Notes under the pieces: model-generated
Told to the model about the DNA's origin: nothing
The model's database searches: none
What the model saw: the letters and a program-made list of their open reading frames with translations, nothing else
Assembly (NCBI GenBank): GCA_036874045.1
Contig: CM072336.1
Location: forward strand, 7,840,501-7,904,500
Origin: Cymodocea nodosa
Lineage: Eukaryota > Streptophyta > Magnoliopsida > Alismatales > Cymodoceaceae
Reading direction: 5' to 3'
DNA: 64,000 nt
Shown here: positions 25,901 through 37,900 of the stretch, piece by piece
Layout: each line of letters opens with the position of its first letter
Numbering within the stretch: position 1 is the stretch's first letter
Program-made: the position numbers and the translations under genes

Positions 25901-28900
25901 CCCCAATCTTTCTATAATTTTTTTCTTTTTTTTTATACTTCCATCATTTTTTACCTTTTTTACACAATTTTTTTCATTTTTTTCTCTTTACTTTTTTTAT
26001 TTTTCATCTTCCTCTTTTTCACTTTTTTTTGCACATGCTTCACTATCTCCTACCTTCCTCTATTTTTTTTTCCTTTTTCTTCTTACTCTTCTTTCCAGTC
26101 TCTTTTACTTCTCATGTGCTTACAACCTTCTTCATCCATCACCCTTCTACAACCCCAATGGGTGCAAGTGACAAAGCGACAATGGTAAAGAAAGAGAGGA
26201 CCAAGCCATAGCATTGGCAATGTAGCCATGGCAACAATGGCAATAATAGAATCATCTACACAAAAGAGGAAAGAACATGCTTCCAAATCCAGTAAATCAA
26301 GCAAGCAATGAATCTGTCAATTGTTGGATTCCTTACGATTGATCAGGTTCCACAATGATCTATATTGATTGACAGTGACAATTGAAAGATGCATGAAAAC
26401 AACAAAAAGGTTACAAGCAATAGCAATGGATATAGGAAGGATGTAGTAAGGAGGGAAGTAGTGTTTCTCCTGCTATTTTTGTTAGCGGCAGCAAAAAATC
26501 TAGGCAAATGGCTCAAAGGAAGGGTCGGCCTAGTGTGAAAACAAAAAAATAGGGGAAAGGGAAAAGGGGGGCCTATAGAGAGAGGGTAATCAACACAAGG
26601 GAGCAATGCAGTAGTGACCTAAGACAACAGTAGTAGTTGAGAGGAGGAATGGTGGTTAAGGTTTCAATCCTCCCTGCTTAGATGTTTTACACTTCTTAGA
26701 CTCTCAAAATCTAAGCTCTAATTTCATGTGAGAATATAAAAAATAGGTGGAAGATGAATAATTTCATAGGCAAGCATAAGAACTTTATATGTAGAAGCTA
26801 TACAAATAAGACAAGACCATTAAGTGTCTCCCAAGCATCTTCAGGTCCCGTTGTTGATGGCACCCCTAATGAGGGACATGGATTCCCCACCTCTCTCCCC
26901 CAACCATTTTCTCAACCCAAGAGAGTAATGACACCAGGATTCCATTTTGCAGAGACCATCTTTCACAACCATGATACAAGACGTTTTAACTCTATCATTG
27001 TTTCCAAAGCTTCTAATTTGAGAACCCAGTGTGGTGAACGATGAGAAGATGGTGGCTTTTTCTGAGAAAGAGGTGTCAGCTCTTGCAGGAGCATTGAAAT
27101 GGACTCTAGTCGATGCTTCTTTTCAACCAAACCTCCCATGATGGATTTCCTAATTACTTTGAAATGTAATGGAGGCTTCTCTGATGATTTCTTTCTAGTG
27201 ATGGTGGATTCCAAATATGTGCTTCTCAGATTTAAAAACAAAGAGGATTTTACAAGGGCTTATGTCTGAAACCCTTGGTAGATCAATGGAAGGAAGATGA
27301 TAGTATCCTAATAGTCTTTGTCCTTTTCTTTGGGTTTGAATCCTAGTGAGTACTTGTTTGGGTTTTTCTACCCAAATTAAGGGCTCACTTGTCGGAAATA
27401 AAGTTTGTTAAATGTCTTGCTCTTATGAAGAGCCATTTAAGGATCCATCTAAGGGTACCTTATATTTATATGTAGTTTAGAAGATGAATAATAATATAGA
27501 GTATTTTTTTTCTCTCCTTCCCTCTTCTTCTTCTTCTTTCTTCTTCTTCTTCTTCCTTCCTCTTTGACCGAGACATATTTTCTACTTGGTATTAGAGCAA
27601 GGCCTACTTCGCCTGTCGCCCGCCACCTGCTCAATTGTCCAGTCAGACTCCAACTCTACCAATGGTCCATCCATGGTCTGTTCTCGCAAGTCGCAAGTCT
27701 ATAGTCCGGTCCATCACCGTCGTGTAGTCACGAGTCTGTCTTTGCGTAAGCGTCTACTCAATGTCGTGGTCAGTCCTTGCACCTGTGGTCTGTTGTTGCA
27801 AGAATAGAAGGTCACAGGAATAGAAGCTCTCGCCAACTAGTCTACCATCGCTACCTCCACCACCACAACCTTCGCCACGAGACTAGGCTTCGTTCACAGT
27901 GATGCTCCTACCATCCAGAGACTGGTCGTTCATGGGATGCTTGAGGGGATGCTCCTTTCGACTAATCCCTTCCTAAGGCAGATGCACTAGTTCTTCTTTC
28001 CATCTTGGTTTGCCTTGAGTTCCACTTGGTCCACCGCAAGCTCAATTTCTCTATTTTAGGTCTGCTTTGGTCCACCGCAGACCTTGTTTCTACCAGATTT
28101 TTTTATTGTCATGACTAGCTCCTCTGATCCCCGTAGCGATCTTTTGGTCCGAAGTTTTCCAGGAATTTCCCAAAAGCTAAACAGGTCAAACTACATTCTC
28201 TGGGCGCAAAACTTTGAAAATGTTGTCATTGTCTTTTGTCAAGAGCATCACCAATATTAGTTTCCTCTTGATGTGAAAGATTCACAATATAGAGATTGAC
28301 TAGCTGATGATGCAGCTCTTATCACTTGGATGGTGTCCAGCATAAATGATTCCATTGCCAATGGAGTATCCATGCTTTATCCTGCCAAAGTGTTTTAGGA
28401 TACTCTTCGTCATATTTATGGTCATGACAAAAACATATCCAAGACCTTCTAAGTGTATGAAAATCTCCTTTAACTTCGACAAGGAGACAACTCCATTCAG
28501 CAATTATTCAGCACTCTTCACAGACTGATAAACGAATTGAATGTGTATCAACCGCCCACTTCTGATATTCACACTTTTTAACGCTATAGAGAAGAACTTG
28601 CAGTAGTTGTCTTTCTTGCTGCTCTTCATCCAGATACCGCTTCTCAAATTCGAGGCTCCATCCTTAGTGTTGAGCATATGCCGAACTTAGATGAGGCTTT
28701 TGGAAATGCCTTACAAGTTGCCACCGGATCATCTGGGGTGTCTACACCTGATCCTTTTGCCTTGGTGACTTCACGTGGTTGTGGTGCTCGTGGAGATAAA
28801 CAGCGACCCAAATGCCAGTGGTGTGACAAACTGGGTCACAAGTCAAAGAAATGTTGGGAGAAGTTCCAACATCTAAAGCCTCAAGTCGCTCGAGTAGCTA

Positions 28901-31900
28901 CCTCTAGTGTTACTCCCTCATCTTCCTCCACTGTCACCCTATTTCAAGAAAACTATGATCGTCTCATACAAGGACAAAGACATTCTCAAGCGATCATGCT
29001 TGCTTATGCCCTGTCTCATCATTCAGGTATACAGTCTTCTACTGTCTTGGTTGCTTCTACAAATGATTCTTGGGTTATAGACTCTAGAGTCACAACTCAT
29101 GTTTTAGGTACATCTACTTTTTTGAAAAACTCTCTGTCATTCCTAACAAAGCTTCCATTACTATAGCCGATGGTCAGTTATGTCCTGTATCTAGTCAGAG
29201 GGAGATACAAATCTCTTCACAAATACAGCTAAATGATGTCTTTTATGTTCTTGAGTTCTCTTTCAACCTTTTGTCCATTAGTGTCATTACCATTTAGTAA
29301 CAATGTTTTGTGACACTTTTCCCTTTTCATGTCATTTTTCAGGACCTTCAGACAGGGAAGAGGATTGGTTTGAGACGTAAATCCTTTATCTCTAAAGTAT
29401 ATGTGCTAGTTCGTGATCGGATTCCTCGAGGGTTGGTGACTAGTCTTGTTGGTTCTGATTCTTCTTTTTTGTAGCATTGATGGCTTGGACATCTGTATCA
29501 TCAGAAGATGTGTCAAGCCCTACCTTGGCTTTCTCTTCCTTCTTTTCAGTGTGAGTCTTGTCAACATGGTAGGCATCATCGTGCTACATTTAAGCATCTG
29601 TGTCTTGTTTCATCAACTAATATGTTTGATATTGTTCACTATGACATCTAAGGCCCTAGTCGTGTTGTGTTATGTAGTGGGCATAGATATTACATTGTCT
29701 TTGTAGATGATTATTCTCATGTATCGTGGACTTACTTGTTAAAGTTCTGAAATGATGTTCTCAATGTATTCAGAAAGTTCTTGGCTAAAATCAAAAATCA
29801 ATTTTCTATTATCCCAAAAATTTTATGTACAGACAAATGCTCTTGAGTTTCTACATCATGATTTTCAAAATGTTTATGCATCATTTGGCATCATTCATCA
29901 CACCACCTATCGCCACACCTCTCAACAAAATGGTGTGGCCAAATGCAAGCATCGTCACATCTTGGACGTTGCTTGCACTCTTATGGTCACATGCATGTTC
30001 CTCATTATTTGTGGGTTGATGCTATTCTTACTTCTATTTTTTTGATCAATCGCATGCCTTCCATCCCTTTGGAAAATACTATTCCTCTTAGCCGTCTTTA
30101 TTCTGAAAAAAATCTTTTTCCCATTCCACTAAAATTCTTTGATTGTGTGGCCTTTGTTCATGACCACACGTCAAGCCTTGAGAAGTTGTCTCCCCATGCT
30201 ATCAAATATACTTTTGTTGGGTACTCTCATACTCAAAAGGGATATCATCTCTATCATCCACCCATCAAGTGATACTATGTTTCTATGGATGTCACCTTTT
30301 TTGAGTCACAGTCCTATTTTCGTGATACCTCCCAACTACCATCTTCTTCTCTTACCCCTACTAATCCACCTATACTTGATATTCCTTTGTCTTATGATGC
30401 CACATCTTCTATAGAGGAATCACACCACATTGACAGTAGTCAGCCAGACACTCTACAAGTTTACCGTAGACGACCACGCATTCCCTAGGTAGAGGACCCT
30501 CCTTCATCCTCCGATCTGGCTACTAGCTCCTCTACAACCATGGTACCACCTCCTACCACTTCTTTGAATGAAGAGGATTTTCCTATTGCCTTGCACAAAG
30601 GAACTCGCTCTTGTACCCACCATCTACTTTCTAATGTTGTTTCCTATGCTCGTCTTTCTTTTGATTCTTGTGTTTTTGCTCTTGCCATTACTAATAAGTC
30701 TCTACCCAAGGATTATTAGGAAGCTCTTCAGGTTCCTCACTGAAAGGCTACTATGGATGAGGAGATGGATGCTTTACTCTCACGTGGTACGTGGGATCTT
30801 GTTCCACGTCTATCTGAAGCAAATATTGTTTCTTGCCAATGGGTGTTCACTATCAAGTGTAAACCTGATGGCACTGTTGATTGCTACAAGACCCGTCTGA
30901 TTGCCCGTGGCTTCACCTAGGAGTATGGAGTTAACTATTCAGAGACTTTCTCTCCAATGGCACGCCTTGATTCCATCTGGGCTCTTCTATCCTTAGCTGT
31001 CAATTCTTCCTGGTCTCTTATGCAACTTGATGCCAAAAACATCTTCCTATATGGTGACCTTGATGAGCAAGTTTATATGAAGCAACCTTCTAGTTATGTT
31101 GCTCAGGAAGAGATGCAGGTGTGTGATCTTCACAATGCCATCTATGGTCTCAAACAAAGTCCTAAGGCTTAATTTGAGACCTTCTGCAGAGTTATGTGGG
31201 GTGATGATTTTCATAGCTACAGAGTGGACCACTCCATCTTCGTCAAGCATACCTCTCATGGTATTGTTATTCTTATTGTGTATGTGGATGACATGTTATT
31301 AACAGAGAGTGACGTTCAAGGCATTGAAGATATCAAACTCTTTCTCCACAAGCACTTCGCCACAAAAGATACGAGTATCCCTTAATATTTCCTAAGTATT
31401 GAATTGGTTCATTCTGATGGAACTCTATCCTTATCTTAAAGGAAGTATGCTCTGGATCTTCTTAAAGAAATAGGGCGTGAAGGGTGCAAGCCAGAAGATA
31501 CACCTATGGAGCAGACACTCTTTGTGGGACATTGAGTCTCTCGTGTTTGATGATCTAGGTCAATATAGGAGATTAGTTGGCAAACTTATTTGATTGTGAC
31601 CAGGCCTAACATCTCTTATACTGTCAATCTCCTTAGTCAGTTTATGCATTCACCTAGAGAGGTTCATTAGCAGAGGGTCCTTCATTTGTTGGCTTATATT
31701 AAGCAAACTCCTGGCAAAGGACTTCTATATAAAAGGCATGGTCATACTAATATTGAAGGCTACTCAGATGCAAGTTATGCTGGAGATAAGATCAACAGGA
31801 AATCTACCTCTAGCTTCTTGACCTATGTTAAAGGTAATCTTGTCACGTGGAGGAGGAAGAAATAAAATGTGATTGCAAAATCAAGTGCTAAGACTAAATA

Positions 31901-34900
31901 CAGTAGTATGTCCAATACCTCTGCAGAGCTGATTTGGTTAAAGGCTTTGTTGTTTGAGCGAGTTAATGGTTGTGGTCCAATGCTAATGTATTGTGACAAT
32001 CAAGCTGTCATACCCATTGTTGCCAATCCAATGTTTCATGAGAGGACTAAACATGTTGAAGTAGACTGTCATTTCATCCGCAATAATGTTCAGAAGAAAA
32101 TCATAACCACTCCTTATATTAGATCTGAAGATCAAGTTGCAGATATTCTCACCAAAGGGTTGAATGCTAATACCTTTAGGAGACTTTGTAATAAGTTGGA
32201 CATGTATGATATATATAATCCAACTTAAAGGAGATGTGTTTTTTTTTCTCCTTCCCTCTTCTTCTTCTTCTTCTTCTTCTTCTTCCTTCCTCTTCGATCA
32301 AGACATATTTTCTACTAAGTTCATAGATAGCCTGGTAGATACCTTTGCATGGAAAATAATGTTCCTAAATTTATATGGCCTAGCCTCACGGCTCTATGTG
32401 TTGAAATGAACGTTTCTAAACCTCTACCCAACCACATCAAGATCAAATGTGGTGATGAGGTGATAAAACAACCAATTGAATATGGACAAAACATCCCCAA
32501 ATACTGCAACAGATGCTGTCATTTTGGCTACCTTCAGAAGCATTGTTGATGCAAACTGACCAATCAAGGTAACTTGACATATCAGGAAAAAGGAAGAGAG
32601 ATGAAACACAAAGAAACCAATGAGAGGGAGGTGAGAAGCAGAATAGATCATCAGAAGATCAGAACATGAACAAAACTGACAGAAACTCTAGAGAAGAGTG
32701 GGTGACAGTCGGGAGGAAAAAAACCAAAGAGAGAAACATGGCACCCAAGAAACAATTTTAAAGAGTAGCATTGGAAACAATAGGTGCCAACCTATTCAGC
32801 AAACTGAGGGAAATGGTTTTCAGAGTACAACCCAGTTGCAAATGGAGGATAACATCCAAAAAGAGAATCAATGGCACACACATTGAGAACACCCTGAATA
32901 TTACAAATGGATGCCAAGATCCTACCAAGGTAGTTTCCCAGGAACAGGACAGCAACAGGAAACCAGACAGAAACCAATTGAGAACAAAGGGCCTGACCCA
33001 AAGGATACTTATATCCTGGAAGACAAAGAGGAGGAACAATCTATCAATGAAGAGGGCGTCCAGCCAGGAAACAATCAAGAATATGACTTGGATGCAGAAA
33101 CAGATATGGAGAAAGAAAAGCCACCAGATTGGAGGAATGAGTTGTCCTATAAATCTGATTTGGAAGGAGCCAAAAGGACTAGACAACTATATATCAGAAG
33201 CAAATCCTATTATCTAAGGTGAGTGCAGCAAGCTGAGCTGAATACAAACACCTTGATAAAAACAAGGAATTGGAAATGCAAGGGGTTGGGTAGGACCATA
33301 TCTGACCCACTGTCCCTGACAGCTCCTTTCTATCATTAGGGGCCTTAACAAGGCCACCCAACAGCATCTCAAAGATCTTATCTGGAAACACCAAATTCAA
33401 ATTGTGGCTATCATGGAATCTTTTCTAAAAGCAGAACAATGTGACGAGGTTGCTAGAATCATACAGATGTCACAGCAAAATCTCAGCTGATGGAAAACTA
33501 TGGCTTTTCTGGAAAAGTGACTTACAATTTCGAATGCTTACGGACAAGGATCAAGCCATCACAGGCACATTTCAAGGGGCCAGAGTCTCTCCTTTTCACT
33601 TTACAGCTGTCTATGCATCGTGCAACATGATTTGCAGACAATTGCGGAACTCACTAAGAGAAATTAAAGAGAAATATGGAGATTTACCATGGCTGGTAGG
33701 TGGTGATTTTAATGTGGCTAGATCATTCTCATCAGCAACAAACGCTGCAGGATTAAACTATAAAAGTATAATGTAGTTCAATAACACTATTGATGACCTA
33801 GGTTTGGATGAACCACAACATGTAAGAGATTCCCTATCATGGTGCAATAATCACATGGGTGCAACTAAAAAATATAGAAGACTGGATAAGATACTTATCA
33901 ATAACAGTATGACTGATCTCTATAATTTAGTAACAGAATATCATATGCATGCTCATTCAGACCATTCTCTGATGACTGTCAAAAACAGAATGGATGGTAA
34001 GCTTGGACCGTCCCCTTTCAGATTTCAAGCAATGTGGTTGAGACATGGTAACTTCATATAAGAAGTTACTAATGTCTGGAATTCGAGGCATGATGACTAC
34101 CCTATCAAAAACATCTCTTGGAAACTAATCAAGCTCAAGAAACACCTTCAAATTTGGAACAATAATGAATTTGGTAATATTGAGAATCAAATGCAGATTC
34201 TATCCAACTGGGTAGGGCAACTTGAAGCCAATCCACAAGCAGAATGGAATGTTGATACAGCAACTGGATTGGAACAAGCTCAGCAGAAGCTACAAGAAAA
34301 TGATCATAGGAGAGCCATCTTTCTTGCCCAGAAAGCTCGTGTTAGATGGATGAGTGAAGGTGATCACAATACTTGATTTTTCCACATGATTTTAAATAAA
34401 AGGAAGAAAAACAACTCCTCGGCTTAGATGATCAACGATGTTGATGTTGATGGTGATATGGAAGCTCTCAAACATAGAGACTGGATCTATTATTCAAGCC
34501 TTCTCTCGTTAGAAGGAGAGGAATGGAACAGGAACCTAGTGGATCTTATTGCCAAGGTAGTGGAAAATAGTGAAAATGACATATTGTGCCAAACTCCTTC
34601 CATTGAGGAAATTAAAAATATTGTGTTTGAGATGGGAAAGGACAAAGCCCTTGGCCTGGATGGGTTTATGGTGGAATCCTATCAATATCGCTGGAATATT
34701 ATTGAACAAAACTTTGTTTAAGCTATCCAAGCTTTCTTCCAAGGAGGCACTCTTGATAGATCATGGAAGGCAACTTTCTTATCCCTAATTCCCAAGGTGG
34801 AAAACCCTAGTGAATTCAAACAATTCAGACCTATAAGTCTATGTAATGTAAGGTACAAAGTAATAGCAATAATTCTTGCATGACAAATGCAAAGCATTTT

Positions 34901-37900
34901 GATGAAGGCAGCATCAAATACTCAAGGTGCATATATTAACGGTAGAACTATTGTTAATAGTGTTGCCCTAACTTAAGAATTGATTCAAAGAATTGACAAT
35001 GGTTATAGAGGTGGCAATGTGGTGGTTAATTTAGACATGGAAAAAGTATATGACCGAATTAAATGGGATGCCATCTATGCTGCCCCAGATAAGTTTGGCT
35101 TTTCCAACAGGTTCATTCACTTAATAAAAGGGTGTATTCAAGATAATGCTTTCTCCATTCTCCTTAATGGTGTGTCCACTGATTTCTTTAAATCTTCCAA
35201 AGGCTTATGCCAAGGAGACCCACTTTCACCAGGCCTATTCATTCTAGTTGAAGAAGTTCTAAGTTGAGGTCTAATTAAGCGTGTGGGGGGAAACATGAAT
35301 CATTCCTTATAATGTTGGTTGTACCAACCTTGAAAACTCCCACCTTCTCTATATGGATGACACTTTGCTATTCCTCAATGTCAAGAAAAGCAACCTAGAA
35401 AATGCTATGGATTTTCTTATGTAGTACCAGCTTTTGAGCAAAAGGTGAATCGTGACAAAAGCTCCTTCATTGTCTTAAGGTACAATTCATTGTCTTAAGG
35501 CACAATTCTATGGCACAGGTTCAAATGATTTGAAGTTATAGAATTCAAACATGAAATACCTACCCTTCACTTATTTGGGCTGCCCTATCTTTAAAAGTAG
35601 AGTCAAGGCAGTTTACTTTGATGGTCTTCTCTACAAAGTTCACAAAAAATTGGTTGTGTTGAAAACTGTCATTCTATCTCCTAGAGGCAAAATCATGTTA
35701 ATCAAGCATGTACTTTCAAAGCATACCAATACACTTGTTAAGTGTCTATGATCTTCCATTGGGCATCTTAGATCAATTGCAAAGAATTTGTGCAAATTTT
35801 CTATGGGGCAATGAAGGAACCAAACAAAAGCAACATTGGGTTAGTTGGGACAAAATCACCAAGCCTATTGAAGGAGGGCAAGGAATAGAAACTTCAAAGA
35901 GGTGATGGAAGTCCTTCAAATGAAAATGGTGTGGAGAATTTTGCATCAAAAGAACATATGGTCATGAGCATGGAGCACCTTATTTGGTCATACCCCAGAG
36001 GCTTTTTAGGTGGACAAAAGGAAAAGTTGGAACAAATTCTATATGTGCCTAGGAGAAGCTCACTAGGCTGGAGAAAGGATTTGGTGACAAAGGCCTTCTT
36101 AACTTCTAGACCAATTGGTGGATTGTTGATGGCCCCCTAATGAATTTGATGAACATTTTGGAAGAATAGGAAGGTCTGTTGGTAGCTGATGTGTTTAGAG
36201 ACAATGCCATTGTTGACAACCTATTGTTGCTCGGATATATCAAAGCAGAGATCGGACACAATATAAGCCAAATATTTGACAATAACGACACTTTCAAGTA
36301 AAGAAGGAGACATCTCTGTTAAATCAGCCTAAGAGCTAATCAGAAGCAGAAGGGCTCAGATCCATTGGAATGGTGGTTTTTGGAAGAGTTACATCTCCAC
36401 TAAAATTTTCTTCTTTCTCTAAAGATTCCACCACAACGTGCTATCAATAGAAGTGAATATCCAATGTAGGGGAATCACGTTGACATCCAAGTGCATTTGT
36501 TGCAAGCTAAAGGCAAATGCAGACTCAGCTGATCACCTCTTTTTCATGGGAGAGTAGGCTAGTTTGTGTTGGTACTAGTCAATAAAGTTTTCAGTCTTGG
36601 CCTTAGCAATCAAAATGATTGGAAAGCCTTTGTACGTAGAGAGCTTTACATCAACACCAAAAGGCTAGATTGTAAATTTAGAAAATTCTCTATAGCAAAC
36701 CTACTATGGGAATGTTGAAAAGGTAGATGTAACAACATTCATGGAAACAAAAATACCTCTTTTGCTCTTGTTCAAGACCGTGTCAAACAAAGCCTCAAGA
36801 ATTTCCAGGTAGCTTTCAACATCAAGAACCATCAATCGAATGAACCTAACATCATATGAGTCTTTTGGTCTAAACCTCAACAAGGATGCTGGAAACTTAA
36901 TGTGGACAGGTCTGCCAATGTACCCCATGCTTCAAGAGGTGGTATTATCAAGAATGACACCGGTGGCTTTATTGTAGTTTCCTACAGTTTCTACGATGAT
37001 AATAGATATTATTCTTTCTAGTTATTATAACAACTATTATTACCTTTTACTCCCACTAATATTACAACTGATTTTTTACTACCTCAATTGTATCATTCGA
37101 TCATTCATCGACTCTATTTGAACTACAATTCTTCCTACACTCATCTCAGATTACTTCTATTGCTATTACTTCTACTACAACAACTATTACTACATTTTGC
37201 TACTACTTTTACTATAGTAATTGGTTTTTTATGTTTCTCTATGTATATAATATTTTCTATTATGATTAAATTTATTGAACTATTATTGAATATGTTGCAA
37301 ACTAAATGCTCTAACTTGAAAGGAAGTGTTAAAGGTAAATAATGCATTAGACTTATATATGTGTTGTAGGTTTAGTTTTACATTATTTAATTTATATTTG
37401 TCTCTTTTATGTAGTCATTATATATATAGGCCTTATATTTGCAAATGAAATCAATCTACTTCCACTTATTCCTTTGTTTTCAATAAAAACAAAGACCATA
37501 AATAAGGAGTGCACCAAGAGTACAAAAGAAAATCAAGAAAAAAAGGGGGTAGTGTGAATCCCATGGAATTAAACATCGACACATATCAATGAAATTTTAC
37601 TAATACATGTCAACTTTTTAAATTGTTGAAATGACAACAAAAAAATGTCAACATGATAATTTATTAGCGAAAGGTGATTTTCTTTACCATATTTCCAATC
37701 ACAAGTCTGCCATAATGACATTTTACTGAAACATGCTGCTTTTGCTAACTTGCTGAAATTTGATATGAAATAGAGGTTTCATTCCTTGGTAAATCTAATA
37801 ATCCAAAGCATTATAGAAGCATCCACAATGATTGCAAATCAAATCAAAGGTTAAAAAGGGGACACTCAACGAAACAATTAGTATGGATTACATATTTTAA

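Larger units (their letters stand above)
27406..32316 (+). mobile_element. Ty1/copia retrotransposon 2, inserted in LINE B (fossil)
   Basis: Flanked by the 5-bp target duplication aagtt (27401-27405 and 32317-32321). The 5' LTR is 27406-27586; the primer binding site TGGTATTAGAGC starts at once (27587-27598). The 3' LTR, 32237-32316, is much shorter. Parts in order: gag with a CCHC knuckle [14 protein letters not shown] (about 28,150-28,960), protease (about 29,070), integrase (about 29,600-30,270), reverse transcriptase (about 30,740-31,400, with YVDDMLL) and RNase H (about 31,740-32,220). Broken, with about ten or more interruptions. The shared LTR parts look only a few percent apart, so it is probably one of the younger insertions here. 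Confidence 0.92.
26740..37010 (+). mobile_element. L1-type LINE B, split by copia 2 (degraded)
   Basis: A plant L1 on the plus strand. Left piece (about 26,740-27,405): start of ORF1 with DUF4283-like [17 protein letters not shown] and [12 protein letters not shown]. Right piece (32,317-37,010): [20 protein letters not shown] and zinc knuckle [14 protein letters not shown] (about 32,400-32,550), endonuclease NWKCKGLG (33,270) and GDFNVARSF (about 33,705), reverse transcriptase with [13 protein letters not shown] (34,330), [16 protein letters not shown] (34,815) and intact [11 protein letters not shown] (35,345), zf-RVT (about 36,400-36,540), and the start of RNase H WKLNVD (about 36,890), which is cut short. 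Numerous stops and frameshifts. Without the insert it would be about 5.4 kb. Confidence 0.85.

Noticed and set aside
25892-26211. Phe/Ser-rich open frames on the plus strand
   Set aside because: Arise from a T/C-rich low-complexity tract.
26700-26730. Minus-strand primer-binding-like word suggesting another copia 5' end
   Set aside because: No LTR pair or gag/pol could be seen with it; kept only as a note.
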